Shown here one piece after another: positions 43,858-55,205 of a stretch of DNA of 64,000 bases. This DNA comes from Sagittula stellata E-37 (GTDB lineage Bacteria > Pseudomonadota > Alphaproteobacteria > Rhodobacterales > Rhodobacteraceae): positions 310,001 to 374,000 of the forward strand of contig NZ_CP155729.1 of assembly GCF_039724765.1 (NCBI RefSeq), in the 5' to 3' direction. A program made the position numbers and the translations under genes. Positions within the stretch are counted from its first letter, which is position 1, and each line of letters opens with the position of its first letter. The notes under the pieces are model-generated. The model worked only from the letters and a program-made list of their open reading frames with translations, did no database searches and had not been told where the DNA came from.

Positions 43858-44709
43858 ATGCCCGAACTGCCCGAAGTAGAAACCGTGCGCCGCGGTTTGG
43901 CCCCTGTCATGGAAGGACAGGTCATCGCTCACGCGCAAGTCAACCGGCCGGACCTTCGTTGGCCTTTCCCCGAAAGGATGGCCCAGCGGTTGACGGGTGC
44001 GCATGTCCTGCAGCTAAGGCGGCGGTCGAAGTATATCCTCGCGGACCTTTCGACGGACGAAACTCTGCTGATCCATCTAGGCATGTCGGGTCGGATGCTG
44101 GTGTCCGGCGATCCCCTGGGCCAGTTCGTCCATGATCACCCGATGCCCGAGAAACACGACCACGTCGTGTTCGACATGGACAACGGCGCCCGCGTCACCT
44201 TCAACGATCCGCGCCGTTTCGGGGCCATGGACCTGATGTCCACCCGGGCTGTCGATGCGCACCCGCTGCTGGCCAGGATCGGGCCGGAACCGTTGGGAAA
44301 TGCGTTCACCGAATCCCACCTTGTCGAGCGACTCAAGGGGCGCAACACGCCGATCAAATCCGCGCTTCTCGACCAGAAGATAGTCGCTGGGCTGGGCAAC
44401 ATCTATGTCTGCGAGGCTCTGTTCCGCAGCGGCATCCATCCGGCGCGACGTTGTGTCCGCATCTCTGCAGCACGGATTTCGACGCTGGTTCCGATCGTCC
44501 GCGACGTGCTTGAAGATGCTATTGCGGCGGGCGGCTCGTCGCTCCGAGATTTTCGCCAAGCCGATGGAGAACTTGGATATTTCCAGCACAGCTTCGACGT
44601 GTACGGGCGTGAGGGGGCGCCGTGCAAGGCGCCCGGCTGCACCGGCACGATCCACCGCATCGTGCAGTCGGGACGGTCGTCTTTCTTCTGCCCGAAGTGC
44701 CAAAGATAA
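43858..44709 (+). CDS. mutM: Formamidopyrimidine-DNA glycosylase (Fpg)
   Basis: MutM removes 8-oxoguanine and ring-opened purines from DNA and nicks the site. The 283-residue product begins [13 protein letters not shown] after the initiator Met, so the catalytic Pro and Glu are at the true N terminus. This fixes the start at 43858 even though the frame is open upstream; GCGGAG lies 7 bases before it. The lysine of [11 protein letters not shown] (about 58) and [20 protein letters not shown] are conserved. The C-terminal zinc finger has C-x4-C (CKAPGC) and C-x2-C (CPKC). Confidence 0.96.
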   Translation: MPELPEVETVRRGLAPVMEGQVIAHAQVNRPDLRWPFPERMAQRLTGAHVLQLRRRSKYILADLSTDETLLIHLGMSGRMLVSGDPLGQFVHDHPMPEKHDHVVFDMDNGARVTFNDPRRFGAMDLMSTRAVDAHPLLARIGPEPLGNAFTESHLVERLKGRNTPIKSALLDQKIVAGLGNIYVCEALFRSGIHPARRCVRISAARISTLVPIVRDVLEDAIAAGGSSLRDFRQADGELGYFQHSFDVYGREGAPCKAPGCTGTIHRIVQSGRSSFFCPKCQR

Positions 44710-44775
44710 GCTTGATCGTCTTCGCCGAAGTGTTAAGGCTTGGCCTCTGACGGAACCGGACGGAGCCCTATTCTC

Positions 44776-45552
44776 ATGGCCTATGAGACGATCATCGTCG
44801 AAGTAGAAGACCACGTCGCCACCATCAGACTCAATCGACCGGACGCCCTGAACGCGCTCAACTCCGAGCTGTTGGGAGAGGTTTGCCAGGCGCTGAAAGA
44901 GGCTGACGGCAATGACAAGGTGCGCTGCATCATCATCACCGGTTCGCAGAAGGCCTTTGCCGCCGGTGCCGACATCAAGGAAATGTCCGACAAAAGCTAT
45001 GTCGACATGTTCATGTCGGATTTTTTCGGCACGGAAGGCGGCACAATCGGACGCACCCGCAAGCCGATCATCGCCGCTGTCGCCGGATATGCGCTGGGTG
45101 GCGGTTGCGAGCTGGCGATGATGTGCGACTTCATCATCGCGGCGGACAACGCAAAGTTCGGCCAGCCGGAGATCAACCTGGGCGTCATTCCCGGCCTTGG
45201 CGGAACGCAGCGCCTGACGCGTTTTGTCGGCAAGTCGAAGGCCATGGACATGGCGCTGACCGGCCGGTTCATGGACGCGGAAGAAGCAGAGCGTTCCGGA
45301 CTGGTCAGCCGTGTTGTCCCGGCAAAGCAGCTGATGGAAGAGGCCCGCGCGGCGGCAGAGAAAATCGCAGAGAAGTCGATGATCTCGACCATCGCCTGCA
45401 AGGAAGCGGTCAACATCTCTTACGAAACGACACTGTCGCAGGGTCTTTTGTTCGAACGGCGCGCGTTCCATGCGTTGTTCAACACAGAGGACCAGAAGGA
45501 AGGCATGGGCGCATTCATGGAGAAGCGCTCGGCCCAGTTCCGGGACCGCTGA
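44776..45552 (+). CDS. Enoyl-CoA hydratase
   Basis: A 258-residue crotonase-family enzyme that adds water to enoyl-CoA in fatty acid breakdown. The oxyanion-hole loops are [14 protein letters not shown] (about 64) and [20 protein letters not shown]. The two catalytic glutamates are in [11 protein letters not shown] and [20 protein letters not shown], both present. The C-terminal [20 protein letters not shown] followed by [11 protein letters not shown] is typical of short-chain hydratases. It follows mutM by 66 bases on the same strand. The exact acyl-chain preference cannot be told. Confidence 0.94.
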   Translation: MAYETIIVEVEDHVATIRLNRPDALNALNSELLGEVCQALKEADGNDKVRCIIITGSQKAFAAGADIKEMSDKSYVDMFMSDFFGTEGGTIGRTRKPIIAAVAGYALGGGCELAMMCDFIIAADNAKFGQPEINLGVIPGLGGTQRLTRFVGKSKAMDMALTGRFMDAEEAERSGLVSRVVPAKQLMEEARAAAEKIAEKSMISTIACKEAVNISYETTLSQGLLFERRAFHALFNTEDQKEGMGAFMEKRSAQFRDR

Positions 45553-45604
45553 CCCGGGGCCACGTCGGATCGCACCGATTCCGGCATGCGTCTGAACGTG
45601 ATGC

Positions 45605-45639
45605 TTGCCGAAACCGGGCGCCTGCTGTATAGGCGCCCG
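45605..45639 (+). promoter_or_regulatory. Candidate rpsT promoter overlapping a 9-bp hairpin
   Basis: TTGCCG (45605-45610), a 17-base spacer and TATAGG (45628-45633) fit a sigma-70 type promoter about 130 bases before rpsT. The same bases hold a perfect hairpin, CGGGCGCCT (45615-45623), loop GCTGTAT and AGGCGCCCG (45631-45639), 62 bases after the enoyl-CoA hydratase stop. It may be a terminator for the upstream gene, since no T-run follows only weakly so. The two readings cannot be separated by eye. Confidence 0.3.
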
Positions 45640-45758
45640 TCATACATGCGCGTGATGCCCGCTCAGGCAAGAATCGGTCCCGCAATCCGTTCGGGTCTGG
45701 AGAGGCATTGCGTCGTCACAGAAAACTCGAACCGATACTACGAACAGGACCGATCATC

Positions 45759-46025
45759 ATGGCAAACACACCCCAGTCCAAGAAGCGCGCGCGTCAGTCT
45801 GAAAAGCGTTTCGCTGTCAACAAGGCACGTCGCTCGCGCATCCGGACCTTCATCCGCAAGGTCGAAGAAGCGATCGCATCCGGCGATCAGGCCGCGGCTC
45901 AGGAAGCTCTCAAAGTGGCTCAGCCGGAACTGATGCGCGGCGTAACCAAGGGCGTGTTCCACAAGAACACCGCTTCTCGCAAAATGTCGCGCCTTGCGGC
46001 GCGCGTGAAGGCGGTCGGCGCCTGA
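45759..46025 (+). CDS. rpsT: 30S ribosomal protein S20
   Basis: S20 binds 16S rRNA early in small-subunit assembly. The 88-residue product begins [20 protein letters not shown] and continues with [20 protein letters not shown], a strongly basic helical S20 pattern. The C terminus [20 protein letters not shown] is the family signature. The ATG at 45759 is the conserved family start; the frame is open 17 codons upstream. It is its own transcript, ending at a strong terminator, and lies upstream of dnaA as in many alphaproteobacteria. Confidence 0.97.
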   Translation: MANTPQSKKRARQSEKRFAVNKARRSRIRTFIRKVEEAIASGDQAAAQEALKVAQPELMRGVTKGVFHKNTASRKMSRLAARVKAVGA

Positions 46026-46055
46026 AACGCCTTAAGATCCAATGACATGTTTACG

Positions 46056-46085
46056 AAAAGCGCCCTTTTTTGGGGCGCTTTTTTG
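46056..46085 (+). terminator. Intrinsic terminator of rpsT
   Basis: AAAAGCGCCC (46056-46065), a T-rich loop and GGGCGCTTTT form a stable stem followed by further T residues (six in a row to 46084). It starts 30 bases after the rpsT stop. Confidence 0.9.
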
Positions 46086-46307
46086 CGTTTTCAAGGTGTT
46101 GCACGAACGCCAGATTCTTTTTCGGGATTCACCGAGTCAAGCTACAAGATCGGTTGCCGGAAACTGACGAAGGTTGGTAATTTCACCGGGCGAGTCACGT
46201 CGCAATGGGGGGACAAGGCTGCCAGCCCACGCATTCATTGGGGAAAGCGGGGCAAACTTGTCGGGGCACATACGTGCCTTTGATGATGTTCAGGGGAAAC
46301 CCTGGCC

Positions 46308-46508
46308 ATGTCCATGAAACAGACCGGGTCAATGGACCTGCGCACCGAAGGGACATCGGGCGCGGGAAGCCGTGGATCGTCGGAGCAGTTGCTCCACACC
46401 TCGAACCTTACGGGTTTCGAGCGGGCTGTTTTGTTCCTCATCGCCCGTGACCGCGTCCGTCGGCAGGCGGAGAGCAGGAACGGAACTGAGGACACAGTTG
46501 GCGGATGA
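46308..46508 (+). CDS. Possible 66-codon ORF coupled to dnaA
   Basis: An ATG frame of 66 codons (internal segment LLHTSNLTGFERAVLFLIAR) ends in TGA overlapping the dnaA ATG as ATGA (46505-46508). dnaA has no close ribosome site of its own (GAGGA is 12 bases away), so coupled translation is possible. By my count about 70 percent of third codon positions are G or C, between non-coding and the clearly coding neighbours. AGGGG lies 12 bases before the first ATG, a weak site. I do not recognise the protein. The rest of the 46086-46504 gap shows no DnaA box and no other gene. Confidence 0.3.
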   Translation: MSMKQTGSMDLRTEGTSGAGSRGSSEQLLHTSNLTGFERAVLFLIARDRVRRQAESRNGTEDTVGG

Positions 46509-47884
46509 AAAAAGAACAATGGGGCGCCCTCCAAGAGCAGATTTGCAAGACGATCGGTCAGAACAACTACAAGACCTGGATCCAACCTTTGCGTTTCCGA
46601 GGCATCACGGCTGACGGAATCGTCACGCTTCAGGCACCGACGAACTTCTTCGGGACGTATGTCTCCCAGAACTTCGGCGACATGCTTCTGGCACAGATAT
46701 CGACGGTGGAACCGTCGGCGCGTCGGTTGGCGTTCCAGGCGGGAATCCTGGACGACTCCAGCGAAGACGCCGAGGAAAAGGCCAAGCCGCTGAACATTCC
46801 CGAAGCGGAACAGGCGCCGGTCACGTCTTCCCGCGACCAGCAACTGCCGGGCGCGCCGCTGGACATGCGCTTCACCTTCGACACCTTCGTGGTCGGCAAG
46901 CCGAACGAACTGGCGCATGCTGCCGCGCGCCGCGTCGCCGAAGGCGGCCCGGTGACGTTCAACCCGCTGTTCCTGTACGGTGGTGTCGGCCTCGGCAAGA
47001 CGCACCTGATGCACGCCATCGCGTGGGAGTTGTCTCAGCGCAATCCGGGGCTGACGGTGCTGTACCTCTCGGCGGAACAGTTCATGTACCGTTTCGTGCA
47101 GGCGCTGCGCGAACGGAAGATGATGGACTTCAAGGAAATGTTCAGGTCCGTCGACGTGCTCATGGTCGACGACGTGCAGTTCATCGCCGGCAAGGATTCC
47201 ACGCAGGAAGAGTTCTTCCACACGTTCAACGCGCTGGTCGATCAGAACAAGCAGATCATCATCTCCGCCGACCGTGCCCCGGACGAAATCAAGGACCTGG
47301 AGAACCGCATCCGTTCCCGCCTTCAGTCCGGTCTGGTCGTCGACTTGCACCCGACCGACTACGAGCTTCGCCTCGGCATCCTGCAGTCGAAAGTCGAGGT
47401 TTATCGCGGTATGCACCCGGGCTTGCAGATCGACGATGGCGTTCTGGAATTCCTCGCGCATCGCATCTCGACCAACGTGCGGGTGCTTGAAGGCGCGCTG
47501 ACCCGTCTGTTCGCCTTCGCCTCGCTGGTCGGCAAGCCGATCAACATGGACCTGGTGCAGGATAGCCTCGCCGACGTGCTGCGCGCCTCCGAGCGGAAGA
47601 TTTCCATAGACGAGATCCAGCGCAAGGTGGCCGAGCACTACAACATCCGTCTGTCGGACATGATCGGGCCGAAGCGGGTCCGCAACTTTGCCCGCCCGCG
47701 GCAGGTGGCGATGTACCTGTGCAAGCAGCTTACGTCGCGGTCGCTTCCGGAGATCGGGCGGCGGTTCGGCGGGCGCGACCACACCACCGTGATGCACGGC
47801 GTGCGGCGGATCGAGGAACTGCGCCAGCAGGATGGCCAGATCGACGAAGACGTGGAGATGCTGCGCCGCGCTCTCGAAGCGTGA
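46505..47884 (+). CDS. dnaA: Chromosomal replication initiator DnaA
   Basis: DnaA binds origin boxes and opens the duplex to start replication. The 459-residue product has the N-terminal DnaB-binding domain (KTIGQNNYKTWIQPLRFRGI), a short acidic linker (about 85-115), and the AAA+ domain. That domain shows Walker A LYGGVGLGKTHLMHAI (about 158-173), Walker B VDVLMVDDVQFIAGK, and sensor residues in HRISTNVRVLEGALTRLFAF. The C-terminal DNA-binding signature is GGRDHTTVMHGVRRIEEL. No DnaA boxes were seen around this gene, so the origin is probably elsewhere. dnaN follows after 172 bases. Confidence 0.97.
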   Translation: MKKEQWGALQEQICKTIGQNNYKTWIQPLRFRGITADGIVTLQAPTNFFGTYVSQNFGDMLLAQISTVEPSARRLAFQAGILDDSSEDAEEKAKPLNIPEAEQAPVTSSRDQQLPGAPLDMRFTFDTFVVGKPNELAHAAARRVAEGGPVTFNPLFLYGGVGLGKTHLMHAIAWELSQRNPGLTVLYLSAEQFMYRFVQALRERKMMDFKEMFRSVDVLMVDDVQFIAGKDSTQEEFFHTFNALVDQNKQIIISADRAPDEIKDLENRIRSRLQSGLVVDLHPTDYELRLGILQSKVEVYRGMHPGLQIDDGVLEFLAHRISTNVRVLEGALTRLFAFASLVGKPINMDLVQDSLADVLRASERKISIDEIQRKVAEHYNIRLSDMIGPKRVRNFARPRQVAMYLCKQLTSRSLPEIGRRFGGRDHTTVMHGVRRIEELRQQDGQIDEDVEMLRRALEA

Positions 47885-48056
47885 TCCGGGGCATCCTGAG
47901 TCTGCCTCACAACACTTGGAGCCGTGGCATGCCGTTTCGGGGCGGCGTGCCTTGACGACCCCGGAATTCCAACAGACAAATGGCGAAAACCGGCTTGGAG
48001 CGGGGTCCGCTCCGCGCTAACGTGCGCGTCCGGACTGGCGGAGAGGGTGTAGTGCG

Positions 48057-49175
48057 ATGAAGATCAGCATGGAACGGGCGACGCTGTTGCGCGCGGTCGC
48101 GCAGGCGCAATCGGTCGTGGAGCGGCGCAACACGATCCCGATCCTGGCTAACGTCCTGATCGAAGCGGAAGGCGAAACGGTCACGTTCCGCGCCACGGAT
48201 CTCGACATCGAGGTGCTTGACAAGGCCGAAGCACAGGTCGAGAAGCCAGGCGGCACAACAGTGTCCGCCGTCACCCTGCACGAAATCGTTCGCAAGCTGC
48301 CAGACGGCGCGCTTGTCGTCCTCGCCGAAGAGCCGGGCACAGGTCGCCTGACCGTCTCGGCGGGCCGCTCGAACTTCAATCTCGCGACCCTGCCGAAAGA
48401 GGATTTCCCGGTCATGGCGTCGTCCGAATACGGGTCGAACTTCACCGCCAAGGCCGAAGTCCTTCGGCGCCTGTTCGACAAGTCGAAGTTCGCGATTTCG
48501 ACCGAGGAAACGCGTTACTACCTGAACGGCGTGTACATGCACGTGGCCGACGGCGATGGCGGGCAGGCCCTGCGCTGCGTGGCGACCGACGGTCACAGGC
48601 TGGCCCGCATCGACGCGCCGCTGCCGGACGGGGCGGCGGACATGCCCGGCGTCATCGTGCCGCGCAAGACCGTGGGCGAAATGCGCAAGCTTCTGGATGA
48701 GGACGATATGGACATCGCCGTTTCGGTGTCCGAGACCAAGGTCCGTTTCGCGACGCCCGATATCACGCTGACCTCGAAGGTCATCGACGGCACGTTCCCC
48801 GACTACACGCGTGTCATTCCGCAGGGCAACACCCGCAAGCTGGAAGTCGATGCGTCCGAGTTCGCCAAGGCGGTCGACCGAGTGGCCACCGTCTCGTCTG
48901 AGCGATCGCGCGCCGTCAAGCTGCAGCTTGACGAGGATCGGCTCGTTCTGTCGGTCAACGCCCCCGACAGCGGCGCAGCAGAGGAAGAGCTGGCGGTTGC
49001 CTATGGCGACGAGCGGCTGGAGATCGGCTTTAACGCGAAATACCTGCTGGAGATCGCTAGTCAGGTGGATCGCGAGAACGCGGTATTCATGTTCAACTCG
49101 TCCGGCGACCCGACTCTGATGCGGGAAGGCAACGACACCAGCGCTGTCTACGTGGTTATGCCGATGCGCGTGTGA
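48057..49175 (+). CDS. dnaN: DNA polymerase III beta sliding clamp
   Basis: DnaN is the ring clamp that tethers polymerase to DNA. The 372-residue product begins KISMERATLLRAVAQAQSVV and then ERRNTIPILANVLIEA, the beta-clamp start. VATDGHRLARIDAPLPDG (about 176-193), IDGTFPDYTRVIPQGNTRKL and the C-terminal NDTSAVYVVMPMRV are conserved; the M-P-M-R ending is the classic clamp terminus. The three repeated clamp domains fit the length. GGAGAGGG precedes the ATG. It lies between dnaA and recF. Confidence 0.97.
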   Translation: MKISMERATLLRAVAQAQSVVERRNTIPILANVLIEAEGETVTFRATDLDIEVLDKAEAQVEKPGGTTVSAVTLHEIVRKLPDGALVVLAEEPGTGRLTVSAGRSNFNLATLPKEDFPVMASSEYGSNFTAKAEVLRRLFDKSKFAISTEETRYYLNGVYMHVADGDGGQALRCVATDGHRLARIDAPLPDGAADMPGVIVPRKTVGEMRKLLDEDDMDIAVSVSETKVRFATPDITLTSKVIDGTFPDYTRVIPQGNTRKLEVDASEFAKAVDRVATVSSERSRAVKLQLDEDRLVLSVNAPDSGAAEEELAVAYGDERLEIGFNAKYLLEIASQVDRENAVFMFNSSGDPTLMREGNDTSAVYVVMPMRV

Positions 49176-49257
49176 CCCGGAGAGCGCAGGTTTTTCACCG
49201 AGAACTCGCGACCTCTGCCGGGAGCATCGCCACCGTGGCGCAGTCTGGGGCGCATCC

Positions 49258-50352
49258 GTGTACCTGTCGCACCTGACGCTGTCGCATTTCCGGTCGCACA
49301 AGCGAGTGGCAATCGACGTCGACCTGCGCCCTGTTGCGATTTGGGGGCCGAACGGCTCCGGCAAGACGAACCTTATCGAGGCGGTCTCTCTTTTCTCGCC
49401 CGGGCGGGGACTGCGCCGCGCGTCGGCGCAGGACATGGCGCGCCGACCGGAATCGCTGGGCTGGAAGATCACCGGCGCGCTGGAAGGCCCGCAGGGCGCC
49501 CACGAAATCGCATTCACCTCGGAAGGCGGCGGCGCGCGCGCCGTTCGCATAGATGACAAGCCAGCCAGCCAGGTTGCACTCGGCCGGATCGCCCGTGCCG
49601 TCTGGCTGATTCCGGCGATGGATCGGCTGTGGATCGAAGGGGCAGAAGGGCGGAGGCGGTTCCTCGACCGGATCGCCCTGTCATTCTTTCCCGATCACGC
49701 GCAGGCCGCGCTCGACTACGAAAAGGCGATGCGAGAGCGTAACCGGCTCCTGAAGGACATGGTGCGCGACCCACATTGGTACACAGCTCTGGAACGCCAG
49801 ATGGCCGAGGCGGGTGCCGCCCTGCACGTCAACCGGCTGGCGGCCCTCGACCGGATCGCAGAGGCGCAGGACGGCGCGGAAACGCGGTTTCCGGCTGCGA
49901 CTCTCGACCTGGTGCATGGCGACGGCGAGATGCCTGGGTCCGCCGCCGAACTGCGCATCGCGCTGGAGGAGAGCCGCAAACGCGACCTCGCTGCGGGGCG
50001 TACACTGGTCGGCCCCCACCGCGCCGACCTGATCGGCACTTTTGCCGAGAAGGGTGTACTTGCTGCGGACTGTTCAACAGGCGAGCAAAAGGCGCTGCTG
50101 ATCTCGCTCATCCTGTCGAACGCCCGGGCACTGGCAGCGGACGAAGGGCATCCGCCGATCCTGCTGCTGGACGAAGTCGCCGCACATCTCGACGCGGGCC
50201 GCCGCGCCGCCCTGTTCGACGAGATTTGCGCCCTTGGCGCGCAGGCGTGGATGACCGGGACGGGACCGGAACTTTTCGCGGAACTGGGCGACAGGGCGCA
50301 GGCGTTAGAGGTCTCTGACGGACCCTCCGGATCCGTAGTTTCAAAACCCTGA
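49258..50352 (+). CDS. recF: DNA replication and repair protein RecF
   Basis: RecF is an SMC-like ATPase that loads RecA at single-strand gaps. The 364-residue product starts YLSHLTLSHFRSHKRVAIDV (GTG start). It has Walker A IWGPNGSGKTNLIEAVSLFS (about 29-48), LIPAMDRLWIEGAEGRRRFL followed by DRIALS, the signature region CSTGEQKALLISLILSNARA, and Walker B PILLLDEVAAHLD (about 300). All ATPase motifs are intact. It follows dnaN by 82 bases and precedes gyrB. Confidence 0.95.
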   Translation: MYLSHLTLSHFRSHKRVAIDVDLRPVAIWGPNGSGKTNLIEAVSLFSPGRGLRRASAQDMARRPESLGWKITGALEGPQGAHEIAFTSEGGGARAVRIDDKPASQVALGRIARAVWLIPAMDRLWIEGAEGRRRFLDRIALSFFPDHAQAALDYEKAMRERNRLLKDMVRDPHWYTALERQMAEAGAALHVNRLAALDRIAEAQDGAETRFPAATLDLVHGDGEMPGSAAELRIALEESRKRDLAAGRTLVGPHRADLIGTFAEKGVLAADCSTGEQKALLISLILSNARALAADEGHPPILLLDEVAAHLDAGRRAALFDEICALGAQAWMTGTGPELFAELGDRAQALEVSDGPSGSVVSKP

Positions 50353-50377
50353 ACTTTATACCAAATCTTGTGTCTGA

Positions 50378-52855
<2,478 letters not shown>

Positions 52856-53039
52856 GCGGGTGTAGGCGCGCGCGTAGTTTTTGCGGTGTGCATAGTTTTT
52901 CGCGTGACCGGGTCGGAGCGTGACAGCGTTTCCTATGTCTTTCAGATGGTTATTTTGAAATCTTGGCCGTTGCGATTTTTTGGACTGCTTCGCGCAGGCG
53001 CGTAGGACAGCGTCTGCAAAACGAAAGAGCTTTGCCTTT

Positions 53040-53078
53040 CTGCCTCGGTTGATGTGTATTGAACATCAACCGAGGCAG
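53040..53078. repeat. Perfect 16-bp inverted repeat (hairpin) downstream of gyrB
   Basis: CTGCCTCGGTTGATGT (53040-53055), loop GTATTGA and ACATCAACCGAGGCAG (53063-53078) form a perfect 16-bp stem. No T-run follows on either strand, so it is not a standard terminator. It could be a 3' RNA structure, a rho-assisted stop for gyrB, or a protein-binding palindrome. Confidence 0.6.
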
Positions 53079-53235
53079 CGGCCTACTTCTCAGCAGGATG
53101 AACTTGAGCTTCGGCTCAGCGTTAAAAACCGGCTTGGCGACCGCAGGGAGCGCACGTAACCCTCAATTGCGGCCGCGGTCTTGATTTGACTGGATTTTAT
53201 GTGCCTCATTCCCGAGTTCGCGAAAGAGGTGCCTG

Positions 53236-53322
53236 ATGCCAGACTTGGACCCCAATATTGCGTTTCTGATCGCCATCCTAATAGTCCTGATCGTATTCCC
53301 TGCCTTTGGGCGAACGATCTGA
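53236..53322 (+). CDS. Candidate 28-residue single-pass membrane protein
   Basis: An ATG with AGAGG 6 bases before it opens a 28-codon frame reading MPDLDPNIAFLIAILIVLIV and then FPAFGRTI. A short acidic start, one strong hydrophobic helix (about residues 8-24) and a basic end are the usual design of small membrane proteins, with the N terminus probably outside. I do not recognise a family. It lies alone in the gap after gyrB. A chance frame is possible because it is so short. Confidence 0.45.
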   Translation: MPDLDPNIAFLIAILIVLIVFPAFGRTI

Positions 53323-53732
53323 CTGCAAGAAACTGCCCTACGCGGTCATCCAGTGCGATCGACAGCGCTTCACCACAGCTCCACCGAAGCCACTATTCGC
53401 TGCGTTTGCGAACCCGGTCGAGGGCGGAAGGTCCCGAACGCGGGACCAAGCCGCCGCTAGCTTCGAATGCGCGATTTCATTGCGGCTGCGAAGGCCCATG
53501 GGTCGCCAGTGGGGGCCGTGCTGTTGCAGCAGCCAATGTGGTAGCCTTCGCATTGCCTCAAAGCGGACCCACATTTTCAAGGAAGATAAAGGAAATCGTT
53601 TACCGGCTACTTCGATCCGACTTAGGCCACAAGATCACCTCCCACCCTCGCGGTGGCGTAGTCCGTCGCGAGGACCTGATATGCTGCCTGCACGCCATCT
53701 GTCGCGCCATATGTGTGGCGGCTATCTCGTCT

Positions 53733-55157
53733 TCAGATCTCCGTATCCCGAAACAGAACGGATGGGTTGAGGATGCCAAGCGGGTCCATTTGAGTCTTGA
53801 GGCCGCGCATGAGCGCAAGTTCCTCCGGCGTGCGGCAATGGCCCAACCAGCGTGCCTTGATCCGGCCGACCCCATGCTCCGCGGTGACCGCCCCCTGCCA
53901 ATCCCGCAGCAAGCCATAGATCGCGGCCTCGATCCGCTCTTCCGCTGCGGCACTGCCGTCATGCGCCACGAGCAGATGGACGTTGCCGTCCCCGACGTGC
54001 CCCACTTTTAACACTCCGACAGCCTCGGGCAGCTCGGCAAGAACCGAATCGGCGGCGTCACAGAAGTTGCCCAGGGCCGACGGCGACACGCCGATGTCAA
54101 AGTTGATGTGGTGCCCGAAGTCGTCATCGACTTCTCCAACTGCTTCGCGCACGGACCAAAGCGCGCGCATCTCTGCCAGGGACTTGGCCAGCACACCGTC
54201 CTCGAACACACCTCGCTCGAAAAGGTCCGCGAAGAACGCTTCAAGCTCCTCCTCGGTCTGCGTCGAGGCCGCTTCGATCTCCACCAGCAGATAGAACCCG
54301 TGCTGCCCCGCCAACGGCGCAGTTGCCAGGGCGGTCTGGTGGCAGACGAAGTTCCAGTAATCGGGCCACATTCCCTCGAAGGCCCTGATCCGCGAGCCGA
54401 ACCGCTGGCGCGCCGCGGTGAGGCACACCAGCGCGGAGGCGTGGTCCGGCAGCGCAAAGAGCGCCAAGGCGCTTTGCGGAACGTGGCGGCGCAGTTGCAG
54501 TACAGCCTTGGTGACTACGCCAAGCGTGCCCTCGGAGCCGATGAAGAGCTGTTTAAGGTCGAAACCGGAGTTATCCTTGACCGTCTTTCCGAGCCGGGAC
54601 ACCACAGACCCGTCCGCCAGAACCGCCTCGAGCCCCAGAACGTTGGGCCGCGTCATGCCGTGCTGCAAAACGCGAATACCGCCCGCGTTGGTCGCAATGG
54701 TGCCGCCAATGGTGGCCGTGCCGCGTGCCCCGATGTCGACCGGATAGTCGAGGTCGGCAGCCCGCGCCGCCTCCTGCACCGCTTCAAGCGGGGTGCCGGC
54801 CCAAGCCGTGAGGGTCATCGCCTCGCGGTCGACCTCGACGACGCCCGACATGCGCTCGGTCGACAGAACGACCGCATCCTGCGGGCTGCAGGCCCCGCCC
54901 GAAAGTCCGGTGCGCCCGCCCTGCGGCACCACACCGATGCGGTGACGGCTGCAGATCGCAAGAACGCGCGACACCTCTTCGGTGCTTGCCGGACGCAGCA
55001 CGGCAACCGGTGTGTCGCCCACAAGGCCGGACTGGTCCGAGGCATAGCGCGCCCGGTCGCCGGCCTGCGTAAAGATGCCTTTCGGACCAAGCACTTCGGC
55101 CAGCTCGGTCACCGCGCCCGCCAGCGCACTGTCAGGTTGAATGCCGGTTCGGTCCAT
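53733..55157 (-). CDS. FAD-linked D-2-hydroxyacid dehydrogenase (GlcD/D-LDH family)
   Basis: A 474-residue VAO-fold flavoenzyme that likely oxidises a D-2-hydroxy acid such as D-lactate, D-2-hydroxyglutarate or glycolate. The FAD-binding loop is GVVPQGGRTGLSGGACS (about 75-91), with ATIGGTIATNAGGIRVLQHG and QLFIGSEGTLGVVTKAVL. The C-terminal catalytic cap has KVGHVGDGNVHLLV and TAEHGVGRIKARWLG, whose histidines bind metal or substrate. All are intact. It is divergent from the LysR gene with only 48 bases between starts, a typical LysR control arrangement. In this setting it could oxidise a product of ureide breakdown, which is a guess. Confidence 0.88.
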   Translation of the reverse strand: MDRTGIQPDSALAGAVTELAEVLGPKGIFTQAGDRARYASDQSGLVGDTPVAVLRPASTEEVSRVLAICSRHRIGVVPQGGRTGLSGGACSPQDAVVLSTERMSGVVEVDREAMTLTAWAGTPLEAVQEAARAADLDYPVDIGARGTATIGGTIATNAGGIRVLQHGMTRPNVLGLEAVLADGSVVSRLGKTVKDNSGFDLKQLFIGSEGTLGVVTKAVLQLRRHVPQSALALFALPDHASALVCLTAARQRFGSRIRAFEGMWPDYWNFVCHQTALATAPLAGQHGFYLLVEIEAASTQTEEELEAFFADLFERGVFEDGVLAKSLAEMRALWSVREAVGEVDDDFGHHINFDIGVSPSALGNFCDAADSVLAELPEAVGVLKVGHVGDGNVHLLVAHDGSAAAEERIEAAIYGLLRDWQGAVTAEHGVGRIKARWLGHCRTPEELALMRGLKTQMDPLGILNPSVLFRDTEI

Positions 55158-55205
55158 CTATGATGCGCTCCTTGACGTTTGACTGTTCGATCGCGGGAGA
55201 CCCCG

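Larger units (their letters stand above)
52856..53732. other. Gene-poor junction between gyrB and the catabolic operon
   Basis: These 877 bases hold no long gene I can support. Open frames here (for example 53199-54011 plus and 53338-53580 minus) lack ribosome sites and family features and look like shadows or decayed sequence. The first 200 bases are less GC-rich and contain a tall hairpin at 53040-53078. A small membrane-protein frame with a good ribosome site lies at 53236-53322. The stretch separates core replication genes from an accessory operon, so it may mark an insertion boundary, but no integrase, tRNA or flanking repeat was seen. Confidence 0.5.

Noticed and set aside
53199..54011. 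270-codon plus-strand frame after gyrB
   Set aside because: Its second half is antisense to the FAD dehydrogenase gene and the first half shows no domain; the real candidate in this stretch is the 28-codon frame in another phase.
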